The notes under the pieces: model-generated
What the model was told of the DNA's origin: nothing
The model's database searches: none
Seen by the model: only the letters and a program-made list of their open reading frames with translations
Part shown: piece after piece, positions 36,501 to 45,336 of the stretch
How the letters are laid out: each line of letters begins with the position of its first letter
How positions within the stretch are numbered: the first letter of the stretch is position 1
Position numbers and translations under genes: made by a program
Assembly: GCF_900090105.1 (NCBI RefSeq)
Contig: NZ_FMDM01000007.1
Coordinates: 62,001 to 126,000 of the forward strand
From: Micromonospora humi
GTDB lineage: Bacteria; Actinomycetota; Actinomycetes; Mycobacteriales; Micromonosporaceae
Direction: 5' to 3'
Length of the DNA stretch: 64,000 nucleotides

Positions 36501-37667
36501 ATGCAGCCGGAGGGTCCGTACAGGTTCACCGAGACGTTGGGCGAGTGTCAGGTCGGCAGGGCCTGGGCGGCCCTCGACGGGCAGGACCGTCCGGTGACCG
36601 TGGCCGTCCTGGAGGGCGCCGCCGCCGGCGACCAGCGGTGGCGGGAGGCGTTCAGCAACGCGGCGAACATGCTGGCGCAGACGCCCGGCGGCCACCGGTA
36701 CGTGAACGCCGACTTCGCCGCCGCCGAGCCCTGGATCGCGTACCCGTCCGAGGAGGAGGGTGCGGCCGAGCGGCTGTTCCGGAGCCTCGGCATGGACTAC
36801 CAGCGCACGCCGACGGCCGAGATGCTCCCGCCGCCGCCGGTCGCCGCCCCGGTCTCGCCCCCGCCCCAGATGCCGTGGGTCCCGCAGCCCTGGGCGATGT
36901 CGTCCCAGCCGATCTCCGGCGCGCCGATGTCCCCGGTCGCGGTCGCCGCGACGTCCGGCGTCCCGGCGACGACCGAGGCCGCCGTCGCCGCGGATCCGCT
37001 CGACCCCTCCGGAGGGCGACGGATCGCCCCGGTGCGGGCGGAGCCGAAGCGGCGGGACTGGATCTCGATCGTCGGTGCCCTGGTGCTCACCCTGGTCGCC
37101 GGCACGGCCGGGTTCTTCCTGGGCGGGGGCCGCGACAAGGCGGCCGACAAGCCCTTGCCGACGGCGAGCCCCTCCCTGCCGCCCTACGAGGCGACGCAGT
37201 TCTCCATCAACAAGGCCAAGTTCGAGGGTGAGCTGGCGACGCTGGCCGAGCCCTGGCTGACCCGGATCGGCGGCTGCGTGGTCTACGCCCAGCCGGGCGC
37301 GCCGAAGCTGCCGGCGGACGAGAAGGGGCACGTCTTCTGCCACTACGACGGCGCGTGGCTGCACTTCGCGCTCTACCCGGGGCAGAAGCAGAAGGACACC
37401 GCGCGGGCGTACCGGCAGCAGCTCAACCTCGCCGGCGGGGCCCTGGCGCCGGGGCTGCGCGAGGCGTCCACCACCCAGGGCGGCGTGACCGGGCGGGCCG
37501 GCAACTACGTCGAGTACGCCTTCGAGGGCGAGGACGGCCGGGCGATCTGCGGTGTCTGGTGGGACCCCGACGACATCCAGGGCGCCTTCTACATCGAGAC
37601 GCTCTGCAAGGACGGCATGGCCGGCAACTGGGACGCCCTGCGGGACCTGTGGCGCCGCGGCAGCTGA
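36501..37667 (+). CDS. Single-pass membrane protein with kinase N-lobe-like start
   Basis: A 388-residue protein in three parts. Residues 1-60 (PYRFTETLGECQVGRAWAALD, RPVTVAVLEG) look like the first strands of a Ser/Thr protein kinase: glycine-loop-like turn and a strand where the ATP-binding Lys would be (VAVLE), but no catalytic loop or DFG follows. Residues 105-185 are Pro-rich and disordered; 187-208 are one membrane helix (WISIVGALVLTLVAGTAGFF); the outside domain (225-388) has four cysteines (GGCVVYAQ, VFCHYDGAW, AICGVWW, TLCKDG) likely paired. Start ATG 36501 follows GAGGAG. Function unknown; possibly an extracellular sensor with a pseudokinase stub. Confidence 0.7.
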   Translation: MQPEGPYRFTETLGECQVGRAWAALDGQDRPVTVAVLEGAAAGDQRWREAFSNAANMLAQTPGGHRYVNADFAAAEPWIAYPSEEEGAAERLFRSLGMDYQRTPTAEMLPPPPVAAPVSPPPQMPWVPQPWAMSSQPISGAPMSPVAVAATSGVPATTEAAVAADPLDPSGGRRIAPVRAEPKRRDWISIVGALVLTLVAGTAGFFLGGGRDKAADKPLPTASPSLPPYEATQFSINKAKFEGELATLAEPWLTRIGGCVVYAQPGAPKLPADEKGHVFCHYDGAWLHFALYPGQKQKDTARAYRQQLNLAGGALAPGLREASTTQGGVTGRAGNYVEYAFEGEDGRAICGVWWDPDDIQGAFYIETLCKDGMAGNWDALRDLWRRGS

Positions 37668-37685
37668 TCCTCCGGCGGCGGCGCG

Positions 37686-39302
37686 TCAACCCCTGCTGAC
37701 CAGCGCGACCGGTTCGACCCCGTCGGTGACCTGCTCGACGCGGTAGCCGGCGAGCGCCTGCCGCCAGGCGTCCACCTCGTCGCCGATCACGTGCGAGCGG
37801 ATCAGCCAGACGCGTGCCCCGTCGCCGCGTCGGGCCGCCAGCTCGACCGCCTGCCGGAGACCGGCCCGGACGGCTGCCGTGTCGTGACCCGGAACCACCA
37901 CGACGTCCGACCGCCCGGGCATCGCGACCCACCAGCCCACCGTGTTGCCGTGCGGCACGACCAGCTTGAGCGGGTCGTGTCGCGAGTAGAACGCGAATCC
38001 GTACCAGGCCGCGTTGTTCATCACGACCACGTCGTTCGGGCGGCGGTGCGCGGCCACGTAGTCGGTCGCGGAACGGACGTCGGTGACGGCGATCGCGGTG
38101 TAGTAGAGCCCCGACTCGTTCCCGTCGAACCGGTACCAGCGGCTGTTGCCGGCCGCGTAACCGCCGAGCAGGACCGCGCAGACGGCCGCGGCCAGGACGG
38201 CGGGCCGCACCCCCGGCAGCCGCCGGCAGGCCAGGTCGGCCGCGACGCCCGCCAGGCCGGCGACCCCGATGCCGGCCACGGCCGCGGCGGTGACCAGCAG
38301 GAAGTGCGAGGTACGCAGTTCCAGCAGCGGATAGATCCCGGCGACCCCCACCGTGGTCGCGACCAGGGGCAGGAGGACCACGGCGACCGCGGCGGCGGGC
38401 CGATTCCGCCGGGCGAGCGTCAGCGTGCCGGCGACCAGCAGGGCGACCACGACCGGTGCGGGCGCGCCGACCACCGGCATCAGGGTGTCGAGCTGCTTGC
38501 CCAGGTAGCCGGGCAGCTCGGTGACCCGAGGGAAGTTGTCGGCCCAGAACTGCTGCATGGGCGCGTTCCGGCCCTGCTTCGAGATGCCGAAGTAGACGGC
38601 GGTGAGGATCAGCCCGGCGTTGAGCCCGGCCACGGCCACCTCGACGAGCCGCAGCCACTGCCGCCGGACCGCCGCGGCCAGCAACAACCCGCCGAACGCG
38701 CACGGCGCCACGATCGCGGTGACGTGACTGAACAGCATGGCCGCGGCGACGACTGCCGTGAGCACGTTCAGCCGTCGGCGGGACCAGCGCTGTTCGACCC
38801 AGGTGACCAGCGCGAGCACGCCCACGGTGACGGCGGCGTCGGCCGTGTACTGCTTGAGGTCGTGGCGGACCTGCTGGGCGGGCAGCAGCAGGACCGCCGC
38901 CGCGCAGGCCGCGCCCGCCACCACGCCCCGGCCGGGGGTCGACCACCTCGCCCACCGGCCGAACCCGTACGCCGCCACCACCGCGAGCCCCTGGAACGCC
39001 AGGGTGACCAGCCGCAGGTGGTCCGGGTCGGGCACCAGGCGCAGCAGGAAGCTCCAACCGAGCGGGCTGGACGACGTGGTGACCGGCAGGTCGCGCAGCG
39101 GGAACCGGACGGAGAGGGCGACCCACGCCTCGTCGAGCCAGTATGGCGCGGTGAGCATCGTCTTGACGTCGTGCAGGATCGGCAGGAGGCAGAGCAGGGC
39201 GAGCAGGGCGATGCTGTCCCACAGGATCGGGCGTGGCCCCGGCGCACGGACCGGCGTCCCGTCGGGTCGACCGACGTCGGCTGGCTCGAGCTGTGCAACC
39301 AC
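37686..39302 (-). CDS. GT-C type membrane glycosyltransferase (ArnT/PMT-like)
   Basis: A polytopic membrane enzyme of about 538 residues with ten or more helices. The first extracytoplasmic loop holds TAPYWLDEAWVALSVRF, where the Asp-Glu pair marks GT-C enzymes that use polyprenyl-phosphate sugars. The C-terminal 150 residues are a soluble outside domain (SATDYVAAHRRPNDVVVMNN). The true start is unsure: GTG 39302 puts the first helix at about residue 20, while an in-frame ATG at 39452 would overlap the divergent gene. It lies at the edge of the glycopolymer locus and likely decorates that polymer outside the membrane. Confidence 0.75.
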   Translation of the reverse strand: MVAQLEPADVGRPDGTPVRAPGPRPILWDSIALLALLCLLPILHDVKTMLTAPYWLDEAWVALSVRFPLRDLPVTTSSSPLGWSFLLRLVPDPDHLRLVTLAFQGLAVVAAYGFGRWARWSTPGRGVVAGAACAAAVLLLPAQQVRHDLKQYTADAAVTVGVLALVTWVEQRWSRRRLNVLTAVVAAAMLFSHVTAIVAPCAFGGLLLAAAVRRQWLRLVEVAVAGLNAGLILTAVYFGISKQGRNAPMQQFWADNFPRVTELPGYLGKQLDTLMPVVGAPAPVVVALLVAGTLTLARRNRPAAAVAVVLLPLVATTVGVAGIYPLLELRTSHFLLVTAAAVAGIGVAGLAGVAADLACRRLPGVRPAVLAAAVCAVLLGGYAAGNSRWYRFDGNESGLYYTAIAVTDVRSATDYVAAHRRPNDVVVMNNAAWYGFAFYSRHDPLKLVVPHGNTVGWWVAMPGRSDVVVVPGHDTAAVRAGLRQAVELAARRGDGARVWLIRSHVIGDEVDAWRQALAGYRVEQVTDGVEPVALVSRG

Positions 39303-39432
39303 GCAGATCCCTACCCCGACTGCCGACCGGCCGGCCGTCACCCTAACCCACCACTCAGGTGTGTCGACAGGGCCAGGTCGCACGCCCCAGGGCTGCTGCG
39401 GATAGGTCCCGGCTGATACGTACGATCGTGCG

Positions 39433-41142
39433 GTGCGAGTGGTGGTTGACATGATCAGGGGCGGGGAACGCCGGGCGCGCTACCTCGGCGCCGGCCTCGT
39501 CGCCCTGGCGGCCGGGTTCCTGCTGACCGGCCGGTGGCAGCTCGCGCTCGGGGTGGGTGTCGGCGCCCTGCTCGGCTGGGTGCTGTCGGAGCCGGTCCGG
39601 ATCACCTGGGCCGTCTTCGTCATCGCCTTCGCCGTCCCGGTGACCATCGACCCCGGCTATCCGACCAACCCCTCGTACACGTTGCTGCTGGTCCTGTTCG
39701 TCCTCGCCGCCTGGGGGCGGGTGCTGCGCGCCGAGCGCGACGGGTGGCCGCCGAAGGCGCTCGCCGCGGTCCTCGTCCTTCCGATGTGTGCGGTGCTCGC
39801 CGGGCTCGTCCACTGGCACGGGGCGAAACCGGTGGTGGTCGGCGTCGCGCCGCTGCTCTGCGTCGGCGTGCTGGGGTGGCACCTGGTCGAGGAGGCGCGC
39901 CACGACCGGCGCACGATCCTCCGGATCGCCGAGACCTTGACCTGGTTCAGCGTCGCCGTGGCCCTGTTCGCCAAGTACCAGACCGTCTCCCGGACGTGGC
40001 CGATCTTCGACCAGTTCGCGTACGACTGGACGTACACCTCGGCGTTCGACGCGACCCGGGCGGTGGGGATCTCCGGGCATCCCATCATCTACGGCACCTT
40101 CGCCATGGCGATGGCGCTCGTCGCACTGACCGTCCGGGGCCGGTTCTGGTACGTGCCCGTCGCCGCGAACCTCGCCGGTCTGGTGCTCTCGGGCACCCGC
40201 AGCGCGTGGGTCGGCATGATCCTCGCGCTCGGTCTCTGGCTGCTCCTTCAGTGGCGGAAGGCCACCTGGCGGGGCCTGGGCGGCGCGCTCGCCGTCGCCG
40301 CGGTCGCCGGCGCGCTGGTGGCGGTCGACCCGTCGGGCCTGCTGCCCACCGCCACCGACCCGACGTCGACCGCGCAGAGCACGGCGACGCCGGACGCTCC
40401 CGCGCCGAGCCCGCCCGCTCCGGCGTCGGGTCCGGCCGCCCCTCCGTCGAGTCCAGCCGTTCCCGCGTCGAGCCCGGCCGCTCCGGCGTCGAGCCCGGCC
40501 GTTCCCGCGTCGAGCCCGGCCGTTCCCGCGTCGAGCCCGGCCGTTCCCGCGTCGAGCCCGGCCGCTCCGGCGTCGAGCCCGGCCGTTCCCGCGTCGAGCC
40601 CGGCCGCTCCCACGGCCGGCTCGCCGGACTCCGTCGACGTGGCGGGATCCCGGATCTCCGACCCGGCCAGCGCCGACGCGCGCTTCACCCGGATCAGCGT
40701 GGTCTGGGCGGGCATCACCCACGACTGGTCCACTGTCGTCTTCGGCAACGGGCCCGAGGCGAACGTGCGCTACCTGGAGAACGTCGGCATCGGCGACGGT
40801 CAGGCGCAGGTCTTCGACAACACCTACCTGACGTTCTGGTACAACTTCGGCCTGATCGGACTGGTCTGCCTGCTGGCGATGCTGGTGCTCCTCTACCGGC
40901 ACCTCCGGTCGCTGCCGGCCCGCCTCCTGCTGGTGGCGTTCGCGGCCCAGATCTTCTTCTTCGACGTGTGGCTGTGGCTCGGCGCGGTGGCCGTGCTGCT
41001 CCTGGCGGTCGCGCTGGGCGCCGCCGACGACCGGTCGCTGTCGGCGCGGGCCGTGCCGGCACCCGGTCCCCGCCGCCCGGAGACGGCAGCCGACGACGCC
41101 GTCGCCCCGGAAGCCCCGGCCCTGCCGGGCAGCAAGCGCTGA
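39433..41142 (+). CDS. O-antigen ligase/Wzy polymerase-like membrane protein with repeat loop
   Basis: A 569-residue membrane protein of the Wzy/WaaL group with about twelve helices. Family segments include SGTRSAWVGMILALG and a large extracytoplasmic loop before FDNTYLTFWYNFGLIGL. That loop (about 310-420) contains eight near-identical seven-residue units (SSPAVPA or SSPAAPA) coded by 21-base tandem repeats. It would join or polymerise lipid-linked oligosaccharides outside the membrane. Start GTG 39433, with ATG 39451 as alternative. The only plus-strand gene in this half of the locus. Confidence 0.85.
   Translation: MRVVVDMIRGGERRARYLGAGLVALAAGFLLTGRWQLALGVGVGALLGWVLSEPVRITWAVFVIAFAVPVTIDPGYPTNPSYTLLLVLFVLAAWGRVLRAERDGWPPKALAAVLVLPMCAVLAGLVHWHGAKPVVVGVAPLLCVGVLGWHLVEEARHDRRTILRIAETLTWFSVAVALFAKYQTVSRTWPIFDQFAYDWTYTSAFDATRAVGISGHPIIYGTFAMAMALVALTVRGRFWYVPVAANLAGLVLSGTRSAWVGMILALGLWLLLQWRKATWRGLGGALAVAAVAGALVAVDPSGLLPTATDPTSTAQSTATPDAPAPSPPAPASGPAAPPSSPAVPASSPAAPASSPAVPASSPAVPASSPAVPASSPAAPASSPAVPASSPAAPTAGSPDSVDVAGSRISDPASADARFTRISVVWAGITHDWSTVVFGNGPEANVRYLENVGIGDGQAQVFDNTYLTFWYNFGLIGLVCLLAMLVLLYRHLRSLPARLLLVAFAAQIFFFDVWLWLGAVAVLLLAVALGAADDRSLSARAVPAPGPRRPETAADDAVAPEAPALPGSKR
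40447..40614 (+). repeat. 21-bp in-frame tandem repeat, eight copies
   Basis: Unit TCGAGCCCGGCCGTTCCCGCG with a CTCCGGCG variant, eight copies in a row, each coding seven residues of the outside loop of the Wzy-like protein. Gain or loss of units keeps the frame, so only the loop length would change. Confidence 0.9.
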
Positions 41143-41144
41143 CC

Positions 41145-41233
41145 AGCGGCCGGTGCGGCAGTCGGATCCGGGTCGGTGTCCGGCGCTAACCGGCGGCCGG
41201 TGCGGCAGCCGGATCCGCGTCGGCGTCCGGCGC
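41145..41233. repeat. 42-bp tandem duplication at a convergent gene junction
   Basis: Two copies (41145-41186 and 41192-41233) of a GCGGCCGGTGCGGCAG-GGATCCG-GTCGGTGTCCGGCGC-like sequence, differing at about five positions. The second copy encodes the last 15 codons of the acyltransferase; the first reaches the Wzy-like gene's stop. Confidence 0.75.
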
Positions 41234-42490
41234 GCGGAGACGTCCGGCGGGCACCGTGTCCGGTGCCGCCCCGGCCAGGTCTGTGCCGCCCGACGGGCCA
41301 CCGGGCGGCTCCCGCAGGGCGGCCGGCGTCCAGTCCTTGAGCCGCAGCGCCGGCTTCTCGACCAGGTGCCAGGAGAGCATCGCCAACCCGATGCTGAGCA
41401 CCGCACTCGCCACGAGGAAGCCGACCGGGCCGACGGCCTGCACGCCGGCCTTGGCCAGGACCTGCTGCACCAGGAACGAGTAGATGTACACCCCGTACGA
41501 GTAGTCGTGCGTGCGGCCCACGCGGTGCAGCGGCGCCGGTAGCCGCACGGCGAGCCAGAGGACGGCGTACCCGTAGGCGAGCAGCGCCGGGGCGAAGAAG
41601 GCCCGGTCGACGGCGGCCGGCCCCGGGCCGACGAAGCTGCCCCGCACGGCGAGCCAGCCGACCGCCACCAGCGCGAGCAGCCCGAGCAGGTCGTTGATCG
41701 GCAGGCGGTCGCGGTACAGCTCGGCCACGCCGCCGACCAGGAACAGGAAGCCGTACCAGAGGAGGTAGGTCTTCTCCAGCGCACCGAGCAGCGGCAGCGG
41801 ACCGACCGCCCCGACGGTCCAGATCCCCTGCCGGAGGTAGTTCCAGCAGAGCACGCCGAACACGGCGATCGCGGCGAGCAGCACCAGCCACCGGAGCTGC
41901 CGGCGCAGGACGGTGAGCGCGGCCAGCACGGCCACCGCCAGGTAGCAGTAGATCTCGTAGGCGAGGGTCCACAACGACCCGTTGAGGGTGTTCCCGCCCT
42001 GCCAGCGCCAGTACGGCGTGTCACCGACGAGCAGGTCGGCGATCCCGAACTGCCGGAGACCGCCCCACCAGTTCTGTCGCAGGTAGTCCAGCACGCCGCC
42101 CGGGCCGCGCCACAGCCCGTCGAGCGTGCCGTGCCGCTCCAGGTGCAGCACGGGCGCGACGACCAGGCCGGTGACCAGCAGGCAGGCCCACAGGCCGGGC
42201 CAGATCCGCAGGGCCCGGTGCCACAGGAAGCGGGGGACCGAGCTGCGCCGGGCGGAGCCGACGACGAGGAAGCCGGAGATCGTGAAGAAACCCGCGACCG
42301 CCAGGGCGCCCAGGTCGACACGGTGCAGCAGCGGACGCCCGAACCCGAGAGCCGCGCTGTGCGACAGCACCACGGCGAGCGCGAACGCGAGCCGGAGCGC
42401 GCCGAAACCGTTCGCCCGCCCGTGGTACGCGTCGGCCAACGGCTGCGACGCCAGCGATCGCCGGGCGACGGTCCGCAGGAAGCGACGCAC
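41186..42490 (-). CDS. Acyltransferase family 3 (OafA/YrhL-like)
   Basis: Membrane acyltransferase of 434 residues with about ten helices that adds acetyl or other acyl groups to surface sugars. It begins with NGFGALRLAFALAVVLSHS, which carries the conserved Arg and His of the family, then FFTISGFLVVGSARR, RALRIWPGLWACLLV and SLWTLAYEIYCYLAV, the typical motifs. The Ala/Asp/Pro-rich tail lies partly in a duplicated segment and may have been extended by it. It starts 4 bases after the next gene on the same strand and is likely part of the glycopolymer operon. Confidence 0.92.
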   Translation of the reverse strand: MRRFLRTVARRSLASQPLADAYHGRANGFGALRLAFALAVVLSHSAALGFGRPLLHRVDLGALAVAGFFTISGFLVVGSARRSSVPRFLWHRALRIWPGLWACLLVTGLVVAPVLHLERHGTLDGLWRGPGGVLDYLRQNWWGGLRQFGIADLLVGDTPYWRWQGGNTLNGSLWTLAYEIYCYLAVAVLAALTVLRRQLRWLVLLAAIAVFGVLCWNYLRQGIWTVGAVGPLPLLGALEKTYLLWYGFLFLVGGVAELYRDRLPINDLLGLLALVAVGWLAVRGSFVGPGPAAVDRAFFAPALLAYGYAVLWLAVRLPAPLHRVGRTHDYSYGVYIYSFLVQQVLAKAGVQAVGPVGFLVASAVLSIGLAMLSWHLVEKPALRLKDWTPAALREPPGGPSGGTDLAGAAPDTVPAGRLRAPDADADPAAAPAAG

Positions 42491-42494
42491 CGGG

Positions 42495-43349
42495 TCAGCC
42501 GGCCGCGGGTGGGCCCGGAGCGGGCACCGCCTCGGCCGGGGACGCGGGCACCGGCGACCCGATCAGGCGTGCGGCCCGGCGGTGCCGGCGGGCGGCCGGC
42601 GGCAGCCCGACCAGGAACTCGGGGAACATGCCGAAGAACGTCCGGGCGCTGCGCAACTCCAGGGTGTGCGCCGGCGACCAGCGGACCGAGTTCGTCGCCC
42701 GGGCCCAGTGGTGGGTCCACCGGACGTCGCCGAGCAGGGCGACCGGAAAGCCGCGCTGCCACGCGCGCAGGCCCAGCTCGTGGTCCTCGTAATAGAGGAA
42801 GAAGCGCTCGTTCCACCCACCCAGCTCGATCACGTCCGCGGTGCGTCCGGCCACCGCCGCCCCCATCAACCAGGCCACGTAGCGGACCTCGCCCGGCTCC
42901 GCCACCATCCGGTACGAGGCGTGCAGGCGGGACAGCGGCCAGAGCCTGCGGTTACCCAGCTTCGCGGTGGCGTAGGGGAAGCCACGGCCGTTGGGCTGCG
43001 GAACCCCCTCCGAGGTGAGCAGTTGCGGCGCCACCAGGCCGCCGTGCGCGTCCAGGTGCCGGGCGAGCACGTCGAGGCCGTCCGGGTGGACCTCCAGATC
43101 CGGGTTCGCGAAGAGGAGGTAGCGGCCCGCCGCCTCGCGGACGGCGACGTTGTTGGCCCGGGAGAAGCCGACGTTCTCCGGCAGCCGGACGACCCGCGCG
43201 CCCAGCTGCTCCGCCACCGTCGCGGAGTCGTCGGACGACGCGTTGTCCACGACGATCCACTCGTACGGCTTCTCACCCCGCCAACAGCGGCGCAGCGTGT
43301 CCGCCGAGTTGTAGGTGACCGTCACGACGCTCCACCGGTGTCCCGTCAT
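42495..43349 (-). CDS. Family 2 glycosyltransferase
   Basis: A 284-residue cytosolic GT-A enzyme. VVTVTYNSADTLRRCW and IVVDNASSDDSATVAE at the N-terminus bind the nucleotide sugar; LLFANPDLEVHPDG carries the DxD-like motif; WLMGAAVAGR and FFLYYEDHELGLRAW hold the acceptor-side ED motif of rhamnosyltransferase-like members. It ends Pro/Ala-rich. ATG 43349 overlaps the previous stop by 1 base (TGATG). Together with the rhamnose genes nearby, a rhamnosyl donor is plausible. Confidence 0.92.
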   Translation of the reverse strand: MTGHRWSVVTVTYNSADTLRRCWRGEKPYEWIVVDNASSDDSATVAEQLGARVVRLPENVGFSRANNVAVREAAGRYLLFANPDLEVHPDGLDVLARHLDAHGGLVAPQLLTSEGVPQPNGRGFPYATAKLGNRRLWPLSRLHASYRMVAEPGEVRYVAWLMGAAVAGRTADVIELGGWNERFFLYYEDHELGLRAWQRGFPVALLGDVRWTHHWARATNSVRWSPAHTLELRSARTFFGMFPEFLVGLPPAARRHRRAARLIGSPVPASPAEAVPAPGPPAAG

Positions 43350-44263
43350 CACGCTCCGCGCCCCTTCCGATAGCCGAGCAGGTGGGCGAACCCGAACCGC
43401 CTGCCGGTCCACTGCCGGCGGGCGGCCGGCCCGTCGCGCAGGCCGCGTCCCACGCCGCGCAGGAACGGCCGCAGCAGGCCCTGACGGGCCCGTCGAGCGG
43501 CCAGCGCGACGTGCGCCGACGCGAGTACGGGCAGCGCGACGAGCAGCAGCGGCCAGGTGAGGGTGCGCGCCGCGACCAGGAGCCGGTTGCGGGCCAGCAG
43601 GAAGGCCCGGAACCCCTGGAGCGTGTCGTCGCCGTCGACGCTGTGGCCGCCGGCGTGGGGGAGCACCACGTCCAGCGCCCGGGTGGGTACGCCCGAGGCG
43701 TAGAGCCGCAGGGCCAGGTCGGCGTCCTCGCCCCAGGCGAACAGGGCCTCGTGGAAGCCACCGAACCGGCGGAACAGGTCGGTCGGGAAGACCGCCGCGC
43801 CGCCCGACGGGCCGAGTGGCGCCCGCGACACCGTCGCGGACCGGTCGATGAACAGCGAGATCGGGTGCAGGTCGATGCCCACGTACTCGCCACCGTGCAT
43901 GGCCAGGCCGACCGCGATCGGGACGCCGGGGTCCGCCGCGACGGCGGCGCAGATGCGGGCCAGCGCGTCGTCGGGCAGCCAGACGTCCGGGTTCAGCAGC
44001 AGGACGTGGCTCGTCGTCGCGGACTCGACCGCCCGGTTGCAGCCGGCCGCGAAGCCCGGGTTGGACGCGTCCGGGACGTAGCGGTACCGGTCGGGGTCCA
44101 GGCAGCCGGCGACGACCGTCGCGCAGCCGTCCTCGGGCCAGTTGTCGGCGAAGACGAACCGCACCGGGAGCCCTTCGGCGCTGCGGACCCAGGTGGGAAG
44201 GGTCTCGGCGAGCATGTCGGCGGACCGGTAGAGCACCGTGACGATCGTCAGCTCGATGCTCAT
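43349..44263 (-). CDS. Family 2 glycosyltransferase
   Basis: A 304-residue GT-A enzyme. It has LTIVTVLYRSADMLAETLP at the start, the donor-site strand RFVFADN, NPGFAAGCNRAVE, VLLLNPDVWLPDDA (DxD-like region), the loop PSGGAAVFPTDLFRRFGGF and the acidic FAWGEDADLALRL. A hydrophobic patch near residue 240 (TWPLLLVALPVLASAHVA) may sit on the membrane. ATG 44263 overlaps the preceding glycosyltransferase stop (ATGA). Sugar and linkage cannot be read from the sequence. Confidence 0.92.
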   Translation of the reverse strand: MSIELTIVTVLYRSADMLAETLPTWVRSAEGLPVRFVFADNWPEDGCATVVAGCLDPDRYRYVPDASNPGFAAGCNRAVESATTSHVLLLNPDVWLPDDALARICAAVAADPGVPIAVGLAMHGGEYVGIDLHPISLFIDRSATVSRAPLGPSGGAAVFPTDLFRRFGGFHEALFAWGEDADLALRLYASGVPTRALDVVLPHAGGHSVDGDDTLQGFRAFLLARNRLLVAARTLTWPLLLVALPVLASAHVALAARRARQGLLRPFLRGVGRGLRDGPAARRQWTGRRFGFAHLLGYRKGRGA

Positions 44264-45336
44264 CGCAGCGACCGGTACAGGCTCTGCCAGCGCGTCACGC
44301 ACCGGTCGAAGGCGTACTCCCGGGCGTACCACTCGGCCACGCCCCGCCGCTCGCCGGCGGACGCCGCCCGGCCCACTGCCGTGCGGACGGCGCCGGCCAG
44401 CGCGGCCGGGGTGGGGTCTGCCCGGAACGCCAGGCTGCCCGTCGCGTGCCGGGTGACCTCGGCCAGGCCGCCGGCCCCGGTGTGCACCACGGGCACGCCC
44501 AGGGACAGCGCCTCCAACGCGCTGAGCCCGAACGACTCGACCCGGGACGGCACCAGCAGGCAGTCGACCCGCCGGAGGAAGTCCGCCGCGGTGACCCGGC
44601 CGACGAGTTCGAGGTTCGGCCGGGCCGCGATCGGCAGCGAGCCGGCGCCGGCGACGCGCACATCCATCTCCGGCAGCAGGGCGGCGGTCTCGGCCAGCAG
44701 GTCCGCGCCCTTCTCCCGCTCCAGCCGGCCCAGGTAGCCGACCACCGGCCGCCGGCCGGGCGCCGGGACGTCGGCCGGCTCCGGGCGGGGCCAGCCGTCC
44801 GGCAGGGGGTTCGGGATCAGGTGGACGTTGCGGACGCCGCCGCGATCGCGCAGCTCGGTGGCCTCGAACTCGGACACCGCGACCGTCGCGTGCGGCCGGA
44901 CGCGGCGCATCACCAGGTCCAGCGCGATGTTGGACTGGACGGCGGTCCGCTGCCGCCACGAGCCGGCGGTGTCCCGGTACTGCCAGAGGCTGTTGTGCAG
45001 GGTGACCACGAGCGGGGTGCGGTCCAGGCTCAACGCGGCCCGCGCGTGCATGGCGGCCGACAGCAGGTGGGCACAGACCACGTCCGGCCTCACCTCGCGG
45101 ACCAGCCGGCGGATCCGCCGCGCGTATCCGACGTCGACGCGGCTGGTCGCACCGAGCGCGGTCCACGGCACCCCGGCCTCGCGCAACGACCGGCCCACCT
45201 CGTCGTCGGAGGTCGCGGCGACCACCTCCACGCCGGTGCGGGCGTGGGCCGGCACGAGTTCCGTCAGGATCCGTTCCGCGCCACCGAGCTGCCGGCGCCC
45301 GGAGCCACCCGTCGTGCAGACGAAGAGCACCTTCAC
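44260..45336 (-). CDS. Family 4 glycosyltransferase (GT-B fold)
   Basis: A 358-residue retaining glycosyltransferase. The N-terminal domain has VLFVCTTGGSGRRQLGGAER; the C-terminal donor domain has VVGYLGRLEREKGADLLAET, the Glu-rich VPSRVESFGLSALEALSLGVPVV (the E-x7-E signature) and GGLAEVTRHATGSLAF. GTG 45336 overlaps the upstream gene stop by 4 bases, fixing the start. It is part of a run of four overlapping glycosyltransferase genes, so the repeat unit made here probably has four or more sugars. Confidence 0.94.
   Translation of the reverse strand: MKVLFVCTTGGSGRRQLGGAERILTELVPAHARTGVEVVAATSDDEVGRSLREAGVPWTALGATSRVDVGYARRIRRLVREVRPDVVCAHLLSAAMHARAALSLDRTPLVVTLHNSLWQYRDTAGSWRQRTAVQSNIALDLVMRRVRPHATVAVSEFEATELRDRGGVRNVHLIPNPLPDGWPRPEPADVPAPGRRPVVGYLGRLEREKGADLLAETAALLPEMDVRVAGAGSLPIAARPNLELVGRVTAADFLRRVDCLLVPSRVESFGLSALEALSLGVPVVHTGAGGLAEVTRHATGSLAFRADPTPAALAGAVRTAVGRAASAGERRGVAEWYAREYAFDRCVTRWQSLYRSLR

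Noticed and set aside
39355..42816. Over 1,150-codon open frame on the minus strand covering the Wzy-like gene
   Set aside because: The translated Ser/Arg/Gly repeats are the antisense of the 21-bp repeats. The other parts are frame-shifted copies of the acyltransferase and glycosyltransferase genes.
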